64,000 nucleotides of DNA from the NCBI RefSeq assembly GCF_022024275.1, contig NZ_CP091804.1, forward strand, positions 1,116,001 through 1,180,000, written 5' to 3'. This DNA is from Sphingopyxis sp. BSN-002 (lineage in GTDB: Bacteria > Pseudomonadota > Alphaproteobacteria > Sphingomonadales > Sphingomonadaceae). Positions within the stretch are counted from its first letter, which is position 1; the number at the start of each line of letters is the position of its first letter. The notes below the pieces were generated by a model, which saw only the letters and a program-made list of their open reading frames with translations, made no database searches and was not told the origin of the DNA. A program made the translations under genes and the position numbers. Shown here piece by piece: positions 26,601-35,541 of the stretch.

Positions 26601-26865
26601 ATGAGACCCGGCCGCTGTCCCACAGCGGCGCGGATTCGAGGCGGGCTTCCGAGGTGGCGACACGAATACGATAGGCGGTCTGACGGACCACCGGCGAGCG
26701 CCACGCAAGACGCGGGGCGGCGGTGTCGAGACCCAGCGGCGACGCGGCATATTCGGTACGCAGCTCCGCCGGGGCGTCGTCCTGCGCATGAGCAGGCGTG
26801 GTTGCAACGCCAACCATCGCGAGCGCGCCCCACAACAGGCCTCGCAAGCTTCCGATCAGCGGCAA
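23608..26865 (-). CDS. Alpha-L-rhamnosidase, GH78, exported
   Basis: A 1085-residue family 78 glycosidase that releases terminal alpha-L-rhamnose. The signal peptide ends at TTPAHA. N-terminal beta-domains contain SYRIRVA-like and WWQVQVWDADG motifs; a concanavalin-like domain of about 150 residues (near 165-310, LFRALPNGKTYGD) is inserted before the rhamnosidase N-domain (TARLYYAGAG). The (alpha/alpha)6 catalytic domain shows YEKNGWTGDAQ near residue 670 and NVIWGPTTPWD. The insert makes it longer than many GH78 proteins. The start is TTG at 26865 behind GGGAGG. It follows the TonB receptor by 12 bp and overlaps the esterase (ATGA). Confidence 0.93.
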   Translation of the reverse strand: MPLIGSLRGLLWGALAMVGVATTPAHAQDDAPAELRTEYAASPLGLDTAAPRLAWRSPVVRQTAYRIRVATSEARLESAPLWDSGRVSSGDNVQIAYAGPTLGSRQRYWWQVQVWDADGKASDWSAPAWWETGLLDASDWQARWISGPVRRDHVWGDLTLDADLTLTGKSVDILFRALPNGKTYGDAYVWTLADDKNGPELIQTIRRYPGGTSPAVKMERLGQVRLPAPLKGRRIGLSIEAKGGHIVTRIDGAVVATIDNDLHAHGTIGFAGKEATAALVHSVRVSGSLSPAVAFDFAGGDNPFTGGSIAKDGLVVASGVPGVDIVLPVEAPAPLVRRAFRVTKPVATARLYYAGAGMPRLSINGSQVGSPLGAGYTAYDKRVLGYAYDVTGLLRRGENVIGAELGRGWYGLTDPNEWYFHAAPWHGEPALKAQLEIVYTDGTRGTVATDGTWRAISGPTLNDSVHRGERFDARLVPTGWDRAGFRDRKWAAAPVVAGPAGKIVAANSEAIEAVEDIAPVAVKEVAPGVRVYDFGRIIAGRPVLKVEGPRGTTVSMVASERVADDGKVVPAAGLIDAQLQTDRYTLAGKGVEQWEPRFGYRGFRYVQVEGFPGEPPDGALTARVVHSAVARTGSFASADALLNQIDFAATASILNNLHGFQTDTPTYEKNGWTGDAQASAGAAARSLDIVRVWTKWLADFRDAQSDKGELPEIAPTTPFYGYENTPGWNVIWGPTTPWDVAAMILPWELYTTYGDTRVLADNHEMQRRLVDYTATYIKAPDYQRSAGLSEWASAGGMDYSNARGGGIDAVTTAYFFHEADLLARSSAIIGRTDDAVRYAKLAGDIRVAYNARYWDAANGWYRTVDAKGVAGPPTQVQNVLPLAFGMVPDGREQGVADAIANDVGRQGLRTGVFGARYLLEILSDHGHANLAYRVATRVEEPGWGWWIANGHKTMFETWSLNSRSRDHHYFASISDWMRQRLAGLRPGAPGYKIVLVKPAIPDGLASAEAAMDTVYGRAFSGWKVEGGKLTLTAEVPANTAGEIWVPTRFGAIAAPAGAEPVRQETGFAVYSTGPGRFIFTTGGAQ

Positions 26866-26877
26866 CCCAACCTCCCG

Positions 26878-29523
26878 TCAGAATTTGGTGCGGATACCGA
26901 AGGATACCAGCCGGCCGAGCGTGCTGCCATTGGTATAGCCCGAGGCACTGTTGAGGAACGGCGGGTCTGCGTCAAAGACATTATCGACGTTCAGCGTCAG
27001 CACCGTGTTCGCGAGCATGTCGCCAAGGTCATAGCTGAAGAACAGGTCGACGGTGTCGAACGCCGAGACGCGCTCCTGCGGCGCAAGGCCGATAACCGGA
27101 TAGCCGCTACGATGGTTGAGCGTCGCGCGCGCCGTGAAATCACCGACCGTGGCCCCGAGCCCCGCAGTGAAGAGGAAGCGCCCGGTCCCGTTCTTGAGGT
27201 CGTCATTGACCGGCCCGCCCTGCACGACCTGCGTTTCGCGGTTCAGGAGATAGGTGCCCGCGAAATTCGCACTCACCGAACCGAAACCGGTCGGGCGATT
27301 ATAGGCAAGGTTGAAGTCGATCCCGTCGATATTCACGGCACCGAGATTCGCCCGCTGCGCAAGAAACAGCACATAGGGCGAGCTGATCGCGAACAGCGTC
27401 GCAAGGTTCGGAACCCCGTCGATGCGCAGGTTGCCCGCCGCCGCCTGTGCCTGTGCCAGCGTCGGATTGAGGATATAGAAATCCGAATAGGCCGGCGTCG
27501 TGAACAACAGGGGCGAGGTGAACGGCGGGACCGCGATGGCGTCCTTGAACTTCACGTTGAAATAGGTCGCGCTGGCGACGAGCCCCTCGATCGCCGCGGG
27601 CTTCAGATCGAAGCCGAGCGACCAGGTATCTGCGCGTTCGGGTTTCAGGTTGGCATTGCCGCCGGCGATCGCGATCGTCGGGCGCAGCGCATCAAACGGC
27701 GAGCTGGTCGGCGCACGGAAGGGGCTGAAAGGCAGCACCTGGACGCGGGCGTCGACCGAATTGCCAAGGTCGGCAAGGCTCGGCGCGTGGAACGACGTGC
27801 CGTAGTTGCCACGGATCGTCAGCGCCTGGAACGGCCGCCACGTCACCCCGATCTTGGGATTGGTCGTGCTGCCGACGTCGCTGTAATCGTCATAGCGGAT
27901 CGAACCCGACAACTCGAGGCTGTAGAAACCGGGCACGCGATTGTCGGCGCCGAAGATCGGCACGAGCAGTTCGCCGAACAGCGACTTCACATTGCGCGCC
28001 GCATAGGCATTCGATCCGGTGACTGCCGCCTCGGGGCCACTGCCGGTGAACGAGCGGATATTCTCGTAATGATATTCGCCCCCCACCGCGAGGCGGATGT
28101 CACCGCCGGGCAGCGCGGTAATCGGGCCGTCGAGCACGACGCGGCCTTCAGCCAGTTCCTGCGTCGCCTCGCCATAGTTCACGAAATCGTCGATCGCCGC
28201 GAGAACAGCGGGCGATGTCGCCGACAGATTGTAGGGATTGAGCGCGGTCGCGGTCGTCGTGCCGTTCAGTGCAAGCGTCGCGGCGGTCGAATTGAACGAG
28301 CGTTCGGTCGATTCATTCTCGCTGCGCCCGAAGTTCGCGAGGGTTCGAAGTTGCCAGCCGCCCCCCAGCTCGAATTCGAAGCTGGGAGTGATACCATAGG
28401 AAGAGAAGCTCGACGGGCTGTCGTTGCTCGGCCCGAACACATTGTCGAACGCGAAGGAAACCGTCTGTGCGAGCTCGGTGCCGATCGGCTGGAAGAAGGG
28501 ATTCGCGGCGGTGATCGTGCTACTCATGCTGCTTTGCGCGCTGCGATGCAGCGTGTCGCGCTTCGACCAATAGGCTGACAGCTTGAACGCGACGGAATCG
28601 CTGAGATCCTGCGTCAGGCCCGCAAAGACGCTGTGGCGTTCCTCGCGCGGATAGATCGCCGCATAATCGGTCTGATCGCAGCGATTGACCCCGGGCGTCC
28701 TGCCGGGAAGCGCATAGGTCGTCGCGCCGACGGTGATGTTCGCGAGCGCACAGGCGGTGCTGCGGAAGTCACCGCCGCCGCGCGCCGTCTGGTTCGCTGT
28801 CGCATAGCCCCGGTCGAGGCCGATCAGATCGTCGTGCCAGGCGTAGGAATAGGAAATGAAGACCGACCCCGTGCCCCAGTCCTTGCCCGCGATGACGCTG
28901 GCATCGATCGTCTGGTAGTCCTTGGCAAAGCCATAGCGCGCATTGACGCCGATCCCGTTGTAGCGGTCCCGCGTGATGAAGTTGATCACGCCGCCGATCG
29001 CGTCCGAACCATAGATCGAAGAACCGCCGTCGGGGATGATGTCGACACGCTGGATCACGTCGGGCGGTATCACCGAGGGATCGAAGCTGGTCTGAAGGAT
29101 GCCCGCACCGACCATGCGATGGCCGTCGACAAGCACGAGCGTCGTCGAGCCGCCGCTCGCGCCCAGGTTGCGGATATTGGGGCGCACGATCGGATTGCCG
29201 AAATTGCCGAGCCCCGCGGGCACCGTGCCGAAATTGCCAACCTGCGGAATCGATGCGAGCAGGTCGTTCGCCGACGCCGCGCCCGAAGCAACAACGTCAG
29301 CCTCGCTGACAGCGACGACATTGGTCCCGACCGGCGCAACCCCGCGGAGCAGGGTTCCGGTGACGACGATATCGGCATCGCCGGGCGCTTCGGCTTCGGC
29401 TTCCTGCGCATGAACCGCGTTCGCGCCCAGCAGCGCGCCCGCGCATGCGATCGCCGAAATACCCCGTCGCCATGCGCGACGCCGCGCAACCAGATCCAGA
29501 CCCGCAGCCGTCATTGCCTTCAT
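26878..29523 (-). CDS. TonB-dependent outer-membrane receptor
   Basis: An 881-residue outer-membrane transporter. The signal peptide ends at GANAVHA; a short acidic stretch leads into DADIVVTGTLLRG and the plug domain (TTLVLVDGHRMVG, PPDVIQRVDIIPDGGSSIYG, GGVINFIT). A beta-barrel follows, ending in the terminal Phe of FGIRTKF. ATG 29523 has GGAGG 5 nt upstream; a longer in-frame extension lacks signal-peptide logic. It heads the rhamnosidase operon and should import the intact glycoside or its fragments across the outer membrane, powered by TonB. Confidence 0.92.
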   Translation of the reverse strand: MKAMTAAGLDLVARRRAWRRGISAIACAGALLGANAVHAQEAEAEAPGDADIVVTGTLLRGVAPVGTNVVAVSEADVVASGAASANDLLASIPQVGNFGTVPAGLGNFGNPIVRPNIRNLGASGGSTTLVLVDGHRMVGAGILQTSFDPSVIPPDVIQRVDIIPDGGSSIYGSDAIGGVINFITRDRYNGIGVNARYGFAKDYQTIDASVIAGKDWGTGSVFISYSYAWHDDLIGLDRGYATANQTARGGGDFRSTACALANITVGATTYALPGRTPGVNRCDQTDYAAIYPREERHSVFAGLTQDLSDSVAFKLSAYWSKRDTLHRSAQSSMSSTITAANPFFQPIGTELAQTVSFAFDNVFGPSNDSPSSFSSYGITPSFEFELGGGWQLRTLANFGRSENESTERSFNSTAATLALNGTTTATALNPYNLSATSPAVLAAIDDFVNYGEATQELAEGRVVLDGPITALPGGDIRLAVGGEYHYENIRSFTGSGPEAAVTGSNAYAARNVKSLFGELLVPIFGADNRVPGFYSLELSGSIRYDDYSDVGSTTNPKIGVTWRPFQALTIRGNYGTSFHAPSLADLGNSVDARVQVLPFSPFRAPTSSPFDALRPTIAIAGGNANLKPERADTWSLGFDLKPAAIEGLVASATYFNVKFKDAIAVPPFTSPLLFTTPAYSDFYILNPTLAQAQAAAGNLRIDGVPNLATLFAISSPYVLFLAQRANLGAVNIDGIDFNLAYNRPTGFGSVSANFAGTYLLNRETQVVQGGPVNDDLKNGTGRFLFTAGLGATVGDFTARATLNHRSGYPVIGLAPQERVSAFDTVDLFFSYDLGDMLANTVLTLNVDNVFDADPPFLNSASGYTNGSTLGRLVSFGIRTKF

Positions 29524-29650
29524 CGCATCCTCCCTGCACTCGCCTTGCGAGTAGTCCCTTTTGGCGGAGGCGCCTGTCCGGCAATATTCTTCCTCCGATG
29601 CCACGCTTCGACGAGCGTTTTTGCATCACTGCTCATTATTTGTCTTTAAC

Positions 29651-29680
29651 GATCACGTCAATGATCAAATTCAATCAACG
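29651..29680. promoter_or_regulatory. Probable DeoR-type operator upstream of the TonB receptor operon
   Basis: Three GATCA/ATCAA-containing units recur at 11-12 bp steps (29651, 29663, 29674). The central GATCAAATTC is identical to ten bases of the repeat array before rhaK (34087-34096). This makes a shared operator for the rhamnose regulator plausible. It lies about 130 bp upstream of the receptor ATG, in an AT-rich stretch of the intergenic region. Confidence 0.45.
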
Positions 29681-29732
29681 TTGCCCGCAGGCAAAGGCCA
29701 GCCGAAGCTCTTACTCAAGGGTTTTGGCGGAT

Positions 29733-30518
29733 TCAGGCGATGATGATGCGAATGCCGGCGGCTTCCATCATCGCCACATGGCGGGGATCGATCGCCGAAT
29801 CGGTGACGACCACGTCTATCTCGTCGAGCGCGCAGACGACGTTGCCCGAAGGACCAGAGAATTTGGAGCTGTCGACCAGAACAATGATCTCGTCGGCGCG
29901 CTCGATCAGGCGACGCTCGGCGGCGACGAGGATCACATCCGCCTGCATCAACCCGGCCGGCCCCATCGACGCCGCGCCCATGAACAGCTTCGGCGCATGA
30001 AAGCGCGGCATTCCGTCGTCGCCGGCGGCCGACAGAACGATATTCTGTTCACGAAACACCTGCCCGGAGGGGACGAGAATTCGCGTCGTCGGCTGCGGCA
30101 GCAGCGCGCTGACGATATGAAGCGAGTTGGTCAGGACCTGCAGGCTCAGGCCGTCGAGATGCGGGCACATCTGCAGCGTCGTCGAGCCGCCGTCGATCAT
30201 CACGCCCTCGCCCGGAATGCAGAGCGCAGCCGCGGCGCGCCCGATCGCTTCCTTGGCGGCGCGATTGCGGCCGATATTCTCGTGAAAGGGAATCCCGGAC
30301 AGCCCTTCCTCGGCGGCGGCCGGCCCGCCGGCACTGCCGCCAACCCGCTTGGCGCCGCCACGCACGCGAGTGATAACACCGGCCTCCTCCAGCCGGTCGA
30401 GATCGCGACGGATCGTGGCGGGGGATGCCGCGACACGCGCCTCCAGATCGCGGAACGACACAAAACCGCTCTCGCCAAGGCTGTCGAGGATCATTCTTTC
30501 GCGTTCGGCTGCGTGCAT
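29733..30518 (-). CDS. DeoR-family regulator of rhamnose utilisation
   Basis: A 261-residue repressor of the DeoR/GlpR family. The N-terminal helix-turn-helix has the hallmark SPATIRRDLDRLEEAGVITR and is followed by RGGA. The C-terminal sugar-phosphate sensor domain carries MIDGGSTTLQM and LVDSSKFSGPSG. It is in line with rhaD and rhaI, 60 bp after rhaI, as in rhizobial rha loci where the regulator is called RhaR. The effector is likely a phosphorylated rhamnose intermediate, and the targets are probably the repeat arrays at 34041-34102 and 29651-29680 (inference). Confidence 0.88.
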   Translation of the reverse strand: MHAAERERMILDSLGESGFVSFRDLEARVAASPATIRRDLDRLEEAGVITRVRGGAKRVGGSAGGPAAAEEGLSGIPFHENIGRNRAAKEAIGRAAAALCIPGEGVMIDGGSTTLQMCPHLDGLSLQVLTNSLHIVSALLPQPTTRILVPSGQVFREQNIVLSAAGDDGMPRFHAPKLFMGAASMGPAGLMQADVILVAAERRLIERADEIIVLVDSSKFSGPSGNVVCALDEIDVVVTDSAIDPRHVAMMEAAGIRIIIA

Positions 30519-30578
30519 CGGGGTCCCTGTCTGATTGCGTCTATTTGACGGGAGCTGCGCCGAGTTGCAATCGAATGA

Positions 30579-31874
30579 TTAGACGATCCCCGCCGCCGCC
30601 CCGGCTGCCTCGCGCTCCTGCGCCTTGCGTCCGCGCCACCCGCTGGCCCGATAGGCCGCAATCGCGTCGATCGCCCCGCCCGCTTCGGCGCGCGCCATCG
30701 CGAGAACCGGGGTGACATCGGTGCGATAGGCCGCGCGCAACGCCTGGAACGCCATCATCGTGTCATTGGCTTCCTGCGCCGCGAGCAGCGCTTCGCGATC
30801 GACGAGCAGCGCCTTGGTATAGGCCGCAACGATCGCCTCCGCCGACGAGAGCATGCTCTCGATCGGGTCGGTCACATTGTGCGACTGGTCGATCATATAG
30901 GCGGGGCGGAAATCGCCGCGCGGATTCATCTCGGCCTCGATCAGTTCGTTGAAGACCAGAAACAGCTGATGCGGGTTGATCGACCCCGAATCGAGATCGT
31001 CGTCGCCGTATTTGCTGTCGTTGAAGTGGAAACCTCCGAGCTTTCCGAAGCGGTGCAGTCGTGCGACAATCTGTTCGATGTTCACGTTCGGCGCATGATG
31101 GCCGAGGTCGACGAGGCACTTCGCCTTGTCACCCAGTTCCTGTGCGACCAGGATCGAGCTGCCCCAGTCGGAGATCACGGTGGAATAGAAGGCAGGTTCG
31201 AACATCTTGTGTTCGATCAGCATGCGCCAGCCGGAAGGAAGCGCCGCATAGACCTGCGAAGCGGCATCGAGATAGCGGTCGAGGCTGCGCCCCAGATCCT
31301 GCTGCCCCGGGAAATTGGTGCCGTCGCCGACCCAGACGGTAAGGTCGGTCGCGCCGAGTTCCCTGCCGATCTCGATGCACTCGATGTTGTGGGCGACCGC
31401 CTGCTCGCGCACTTCGGCACGCGTCGAGGAAAGTGAACCCGTGGCATAGCTGGCCGCCTGACCCGGCTGATCCTGAAACGTGTTGCTGTTAACTGCGTCG
31501 AAACCGAGACCCAGTGCCGCAGCCTCTTCACGCAGGGCGCGATAGTCGCTGACCCTGTCCCACGGGAAATGCGGGCTGACGCGCGGGGTCGCGCGGCCGA
31601 GCTGCTGGACGACAGCACAATCCTCGAGCTTTTCGTGAATGTTGGTCGGCTCTCCGGGGATCGGGAATTTCGCGAAGCGCGTGCCTCCGCGCCCGGCACC
31701 CCAGCTCGGTATCGCGACCGAGAAATCCGCAACCTTTGCCTTCACGGCGTCGATGTCGATCCCGCGCCGCCCCAATTGCCGGCCAAGGCTGTCGTAATCG
31801 TCGTCGAGTGCGCCGGCCAGCCCGACGTTCAGTCGCTCGATATCATCCTGTGCGAGCGGCAGGTTGCCGGCCAT
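30579..31874 (-). CDS. rhaI: L-rhamnose isomerase, RhaI type
   Basis: A 431-residue TIM-barrel isomerase converting L-rhamnose to L-rhamnulose in the cytoplasm, of the Pseudomonas/Rhizobium class rather than the E. coli RhaA class. Metal-binding residues are visible in LIEHKMFEP (Glu), VDLGHHAPN (Asp, His), GGFHFNDSKYGDDDLD and SVSPHFPWD-like segments near the N-terminus. The ATG at 31874 follows AGGAGA; a TTG one codon earlier is possible. It is 21 bp behind rhaD in one operon. Confidence 0.92.
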   Translation of the reverse strand: MAGNLPLAQDDIERLNVGLAGALDDDYDSLGRQLGRRGIDIDAVKAKVADFSVAIPSWGAGRGGTRFAKFPIPGEPTNIHEKLEDCAVVQQLGRATPRVSPHFPWDRVSDYRALREEAAALGLGFDAVNSNTFQDQPGQAASYATGSLSSTRAEVREQAVAHNIECIEIGRELGATDLTVWVGDGTNFPGQQDLGRSLDRYLDAASQVYAALPSGWRMLIEHKMFEPAFYSTVISDWGSSILVAQELGDKAKCLVDLGHHAPNVNIEQIVARLHRFGKLGGFHFNDSKYGDDDLDSGSINPHQLFLVFNELIEAEMNPRGDFRPAYMIDQSHNVTDPIESMLSSAEAIVAAYTKALLVDREALLAAQEANDTMMAFQALRAAYRTDVTPVLAMARAEAGGAIDAIAAYRASGWRGRKAQEREAAGAAAGIV

Positions 31875-31895
31875 CAAATCTCTCCTGCCCTTGTC

Positions 31896-34007
31896 TTATC
31901 GCGTGAAAGCCTGCGCGTTGCCCGCGTCGACGTTGATCATGTTTCCGGTCGACTTTGCCGACATATCGCTCGCAAGGAAATAGACCGCTTCGGCAACGTC
32001 CTCGGGCAGCACGTCGCGCTTGAGCATCGACCGGTTGCGATAATGTTCCTCGAGCTCGCTGCCCGCATCAATACCGTGCGCGCCTGCGCGCTCGCGCCGC
32101 CAGTCGCCGTCCCAGATACGCGATCCCTTGATCACCGCGTCGGGGTTGACCGTGTTGACCCGGATACCGGAAGGCGCGCCTTCGAGTGCAAGGCAGCGCG
32201 CAAGATGCAACGCCGCCGCCTTTGCCGACGCATAGGCCGAAGCGTTGGTCGCGGCCGCGATGCCATTCTTCGATCCGATGAACACGATCGAGCCGCAGCC
32301 TTGCGCCTTCATCAGCGGAAAGGCGGCGCGCGCGGTCAGGAAATAGCCCTGCGCCAGCACATCGTAATTGCGCTGCCACAGCTCGAGCGTCGTGTCCTCG
32401 ATCGGCGCCGACGAGGCGATACCGGCATTCGCGACCAGGACGTCGAGTCCGCCGAATTCGCGCGCGCAAACCTCGAAAGCTGCCGCCACCTGCGCTTCGT
32501 CGGTAACGTCGCATACGGCCGAGCGGATACGGTCGCGGCCGAACCGGCCTTCGAGGTCCTGCGTCGCCTTGGCCAGCGCGTCGGCGTCGCGATCGACGAG
32601 AAGCACGCACGCATCGTCGGCGGCAAGCCGCTCGGCGGTGGCCGCCCCGATACCGCCCGCGCCGCCCGTCACGAGCGCGATCCGACCCGCGAGAGGCTTG
32701 GGCTTTGGCATGCGCTGGAGCTTTGCTTCCTCAAGCAACCAATATTCGATGTCGAACGCTTCCTGTTCGTCCAGCCCGACATAGGCGCCGATTGCTTCGG
32801 CTCCTCGCATCACATTGATCGCATTCGCGTAAAATTCGCCCGCAAGCCGCGCGGTCGTCTTGTCACCGGCGAAGGTCATGCGCCCGATGCCGGGAACCAG
32901 CACCACGACCGGATTTGGGTCGCGCATCGCCGGCGAATTCGCGCGGGCGCATCGCTGATAATAGGCCGCATAACCGGCGCGATAGGCTTCCAGCCGCTCG
33001 GCGAGGTAGTTGGCATCTTCCAACCGCGCCGGATCGAGCACAAGCGGCGCAATCTTGGTGCGGAGGAAATGATCGGGGCAGGATGTCCCGATGGCCGCGA
33101 GCTTCGCGAAATTGCGGCTGCCGGCAAATTCAAGCGTCTCGGCGTCGTCGGCAAAATGGCCCACGCGGCGCCCCCCCATCAGGCCGCGGAGCGCCGGCAT
33201 CAGCTTCGCCGCCACGGCCGTGCGCTCGGCGGCAGGACGTGCCGCGACGACCTCTCCCCCGAATGCAGGGGCATCAGCCAGCCTGGCATTCAGATATCGG
33301 GCCGCATCTGCAATCAGCGCAATCGTGTTGTCATAACAGGCCCGGGCGCTGTCGCCCCAGCAGATGATCCCGTGCCCCGCAAGCATCACCCCGCGCAGCC
33401 CCGGATTGGCCGCGACATGATCGCGAAGCTTCAATCCCAGGTCGAAACCCGGGCGCTGCCAGGGAAGCCAGCCGACCGCACCACCCCAGATCGCCTGCGT
33501 CGCCGCCTCCCCCTCGCTCGACGCCGCGAGTGCGATGATCGCGTCGGGGTGGACGTGATCGACGTGCGCGAAGGGCAGACAGGCGTGGAGCGGTGTGTCG
33601 ATCGACGCCGCGCGCGGATTGAGCGCAAAGGTGCAATGCGGCAGATAGCCGACCATCTCGTCTTCGTGCGCGTGGCCGCGATAGAGGCTCTCGAGGCCGA
33701 GCAACTTGTCGAGATAGAGCGTCGAAAAGCCGTCGAGCTTCATCGACCCGATATCGCCGCCCGATCCCTTGACCCACAGAACCGGGACCGTTTCACCGGT
33801 CAGCGGGTCGAGCCCGTCGAGCTTGGCCGAGGTATTACCGCCGCCGAAATTGGTGACCGTCAGGTCCGAACCAAGGCAGTTCGACCGGTAAAGCAGCAGA
33901 TCTTCGGGCATCTTGTCCCTCGCCTCCTCGTCCGACCAGCGATTCGCCGGAATGGCGAACAGCAGCGCGGCGCGGGATTCAGGCGTGACATCCAGAAGAT
34001 CGGGCAT
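31896..34007 (-). CDS. rhaD: Bifunctional rhamnulose-1-phosphate aldolase / short-chain dehydrogenase
   Basis: A 703-residue fusion. Residues 1 to about 430 are a class II zinc aldolase: HAHEDEMVG and HVDHVHPDA give histidine metal ligands and GHGIICWG the third. Residues about 445-703 are an SDR: cofactor loop TGGAGGIG, NAG, and catalytic Tyr/Lys in YASAKAA. It should split L-rhamnulose-1-phosphate to DHAP and L-lactaldehyde and oxidise the lactaldehyde to L-lactate without release. The start is ATG 34007, beginning MPDLLDV as in relatives; its Shine-Dalgarno is poor. It is divergent from rhaK. Confidence 0.92.
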   Translation of the reverse strand: MPDLLDVTPESRAALLFAIPANRWSDEEARDKMPEDLLLYRSNCLGSDLTVTNFGGGNTSAKLDGLDPLTGETVPVLWVKGSGGDIGSMKLDGFSTLYLDKLLGLESLYRGHAHEDEMVGYLPHCTFALNPRAASIDTPLHACLPFAHVDHVHPDAIIALAASSEGEAATQAIWGGAVGWLPWQRPGFDLGLKLRDHVAANPGLRGVMLAGHGIICWGDSARACYDNTIALIADAARYLNARLADAPAFGGEVVAARPAAERTAVAAKLMPALRGLMGGRRVGHFADDAETLEFAGSRNFAKLAAIGTSCPDHFLRTKIAPLVLDPARLEDANYLAERLEAYRAGYAAYYQRCARANSPAMRDPNPVVVLVPGIGRMTFAGDKTTARLAGEFYANAINVMRGAEAIGAYVGLDEQEAFDIEYWLLEEAKLQRMPKPKPLAGRIALVTGGAGGIGAATAERLAADDACVLLVDRDADALAKATQDLEGRFGRDRIRSAVCDVTDEAQVAAAFEVCAREFGGLDVLVANAGIASSAPIEDTTLELWQRNYDVLAQGYFLTARAAFPLMKAQGCGSIVFIGSKNGIAAATNASAYASAKAAALHLARCLALEGAPSGIRVNTVNPDAVIKGSRIWDGDWRRERAGAHGIDAGSELEEHYRNRSMLKRDVLPEDVAEAVYFLASDMSAKSTGNMINVDAGNAQAFTR

Positions 34008-34040
34008 GAAGGAAACTCGTTGTTTCGTCGTTGAGCGGCT

Positions 34041-34102
34041 TGTATCGAAATCGCTGGCACTCTGCAATCAGTTTCGATAAAGTTCGATCAAATTCGGTCG
34101 CA
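34041..34102. promoter_or_regulatory. Operator array between rhaD and rhaK: three 10-bp direct repeats plus an inverted copy
   Basis: TTCGATAAAG, TTCGATCAAA and TTCGGTCGCA follow each other without a gap at 34073-34102, and an inverted copy (ATTTCGATACA on the minus strand) lies at 34041-34051. Helically phased direct repeats with a TTCGA core are typical of DeoR-family operators. The array is in the 115-bp divergent promoter region and could control both rha operons. Confidence 0.6.
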
Positions 34103-34122
34103 ACGAAGCAAGAGGGAGAGGG

Positions 34123-35541
34123 ATGAGAGGTCGCGCAACCATAGTCCTGGACGTCGGGAAAACGCTGGCAAAGCTCAGCCTATGGTCGCCTGACGGAGCG
34201 CTGATCGAACGGCGCGTGCGCCCGAACGAACGCGTCAGGGCGGCAGGCTATGCGGCGCTCGATACCGCAGGCATCGAGCTCTGGGCGACCGGAGTGCTTC
34301 GCCATTTCGGGACCCTCGCCGACGTCGGCGCGATTATCCCGGTCGGTCATGGCGCGGGCGTGGCGATCATCCGCGACGACCGGCTCGCCTGCCTTCCGGC
34401 CGACTATGAAGAGGCAATGCCGGTCCATCTTCGCGCAGCCTATGAAGCCGAACGCGGGACTTTCGCGGAAACAGGCTCGCCATGCCTGCCCGACGGCCTC
34501 AACCTTGGCGCCCAGCTGTTCCGCCTCGAGCATCTCGATCCGTCGCTGGCGCACGGCACCCGGATCTTGCCATGGGCGCAATATTGGAGCTGGCGGCTGA
34601 GCGGCGTCGCCGCATCGGAGGTCACCAGTCTCGGCTGCCACTCGGACCTGTGGAACCCGATCGCCGGGACGCCATCGCAGCTCGCCGAACGGCGCGGCTG
34701 GGCAAAAAGACTCGCGCCGTTGCGCCGCGCTGGCGACACCCTTGGCAGGCTGTCGTCGGACTGGACCGCGATCACGGGTTTGCCCGCAGATACCGAAGTG
34801 CATTGCGGGCTCCATGATTCGAATGCGGCCCTGCTCGCGGCACGCGGCTTCGCCGAAATTGCCGGGAATGAATCCACCGTGCTTTCGACCGGCACCTGGT
34901 TCGTCGCCATGCGATCGCCAAAGGATGCCGCGTCGGTCGACACCGGTCGCCTCGACGAGCGACGCGACTGCCTGATCAACGTCGATGCTTTCGGCAAACC
35001 CGTTCCGTCGGCCCGCTTCATGGGGGGGCGCGAGATCGAGACTCTGATCGGCCTCGACACGCGGCAGATCGACATCGCGCCCGACCAGCCGGCACTGCTC
35101 GCCGCCCTCCCCGAAGTCCTGACAGCCGGCACGATGGTATTGCCGACCTTCGCTCCCGGCTACGGCCCGTTCCCGCATGGGCGCGGAGGCTGGACCGCCG
35201 AACCTGCCGGATCCGAACGGCGTCGCGCGGCGGTATCGCTCTATGCCGCGCTCCTCGCCGACGCGGCGCTCGACCTCATCGGCACACGCGAGCGGCTGCT
35301 GATCGAGGGGCGCTTTGCCGAAGGACAGGTCTTCGTACGCGCGCTCGCCGCGCTGCGCCCCGACCTGCGCGTCTATGTCGGCAAGGCGCACAACGATGTG
35401 TCCTATGGTGCACTGCGCCTGCTCGACGCCGCGCTGCCGCCCGTCGAGCCGCTCGAGCAGGTGGAGCCGCTCGACGCCGACCTCGCCGCCTATCGCGCGC
35501 GATGGCGGCGCGAGAGCGAACGGATGGAAACCGCCGCGTGA
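34123..35541 (+). CDS. rhaK: L-rhamnulokinase, FGGY family
   Basis: A 472-residue carbohydrate kinase making L-rhamnulose-1-phosphate. The N-terminal phosphate-binding loop [14 protein letters not shown], the middle [12 protein letters not shown] (catalytic Asp) and STGTWFVAM match FGGY kinases of the rhamnulokinase/fuculokinase branch. The ATG follows GGGAGAGGG. It is the first gene of the plus-strand operon rhaK-lldD-rhaT, divergent from rhaD-rhaI. Confidence 0.9.
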   Translation: MRGRATIVLDVGKTLAKLSLWSPDGALIERRVRPNERVRAAGYAALDTAGIELWATGVLRHFGTLADVGAIIPVGHGAGVAIIRDDRLACLPADYEEAMPVHLRAAYEAERGTFAETGSPCLPDGLNLGAQLFRLEHLDPSLAHGTRILPWAQYWSWRLSGVAASEVTSLGCHSDLWNPIAGTPSQLAERRGWAKRLAPLRRAGDTLGRLSSDWTAITGLPADTEVHCGLHDSNAALLAARGFAEIAGNESTVLSTGTWFVAMRSPKDAASVDTGRLDERRDCLINVDAFGKPVPSARFMGGREIETLIGLDTRQIDIAPDQPALLAALPEVLTAGTMVLPTFAPGYGPFPHGRGGWTAEPAGSERRRAAVSLYAALLADAALDLIGTRERLLIEGRFAEGQVFVRALAALRPDLRVYVGKAHNDVSYGALRLLDAALPPVEPLEQVEPLDADLAAYRARWRRESERMETAA

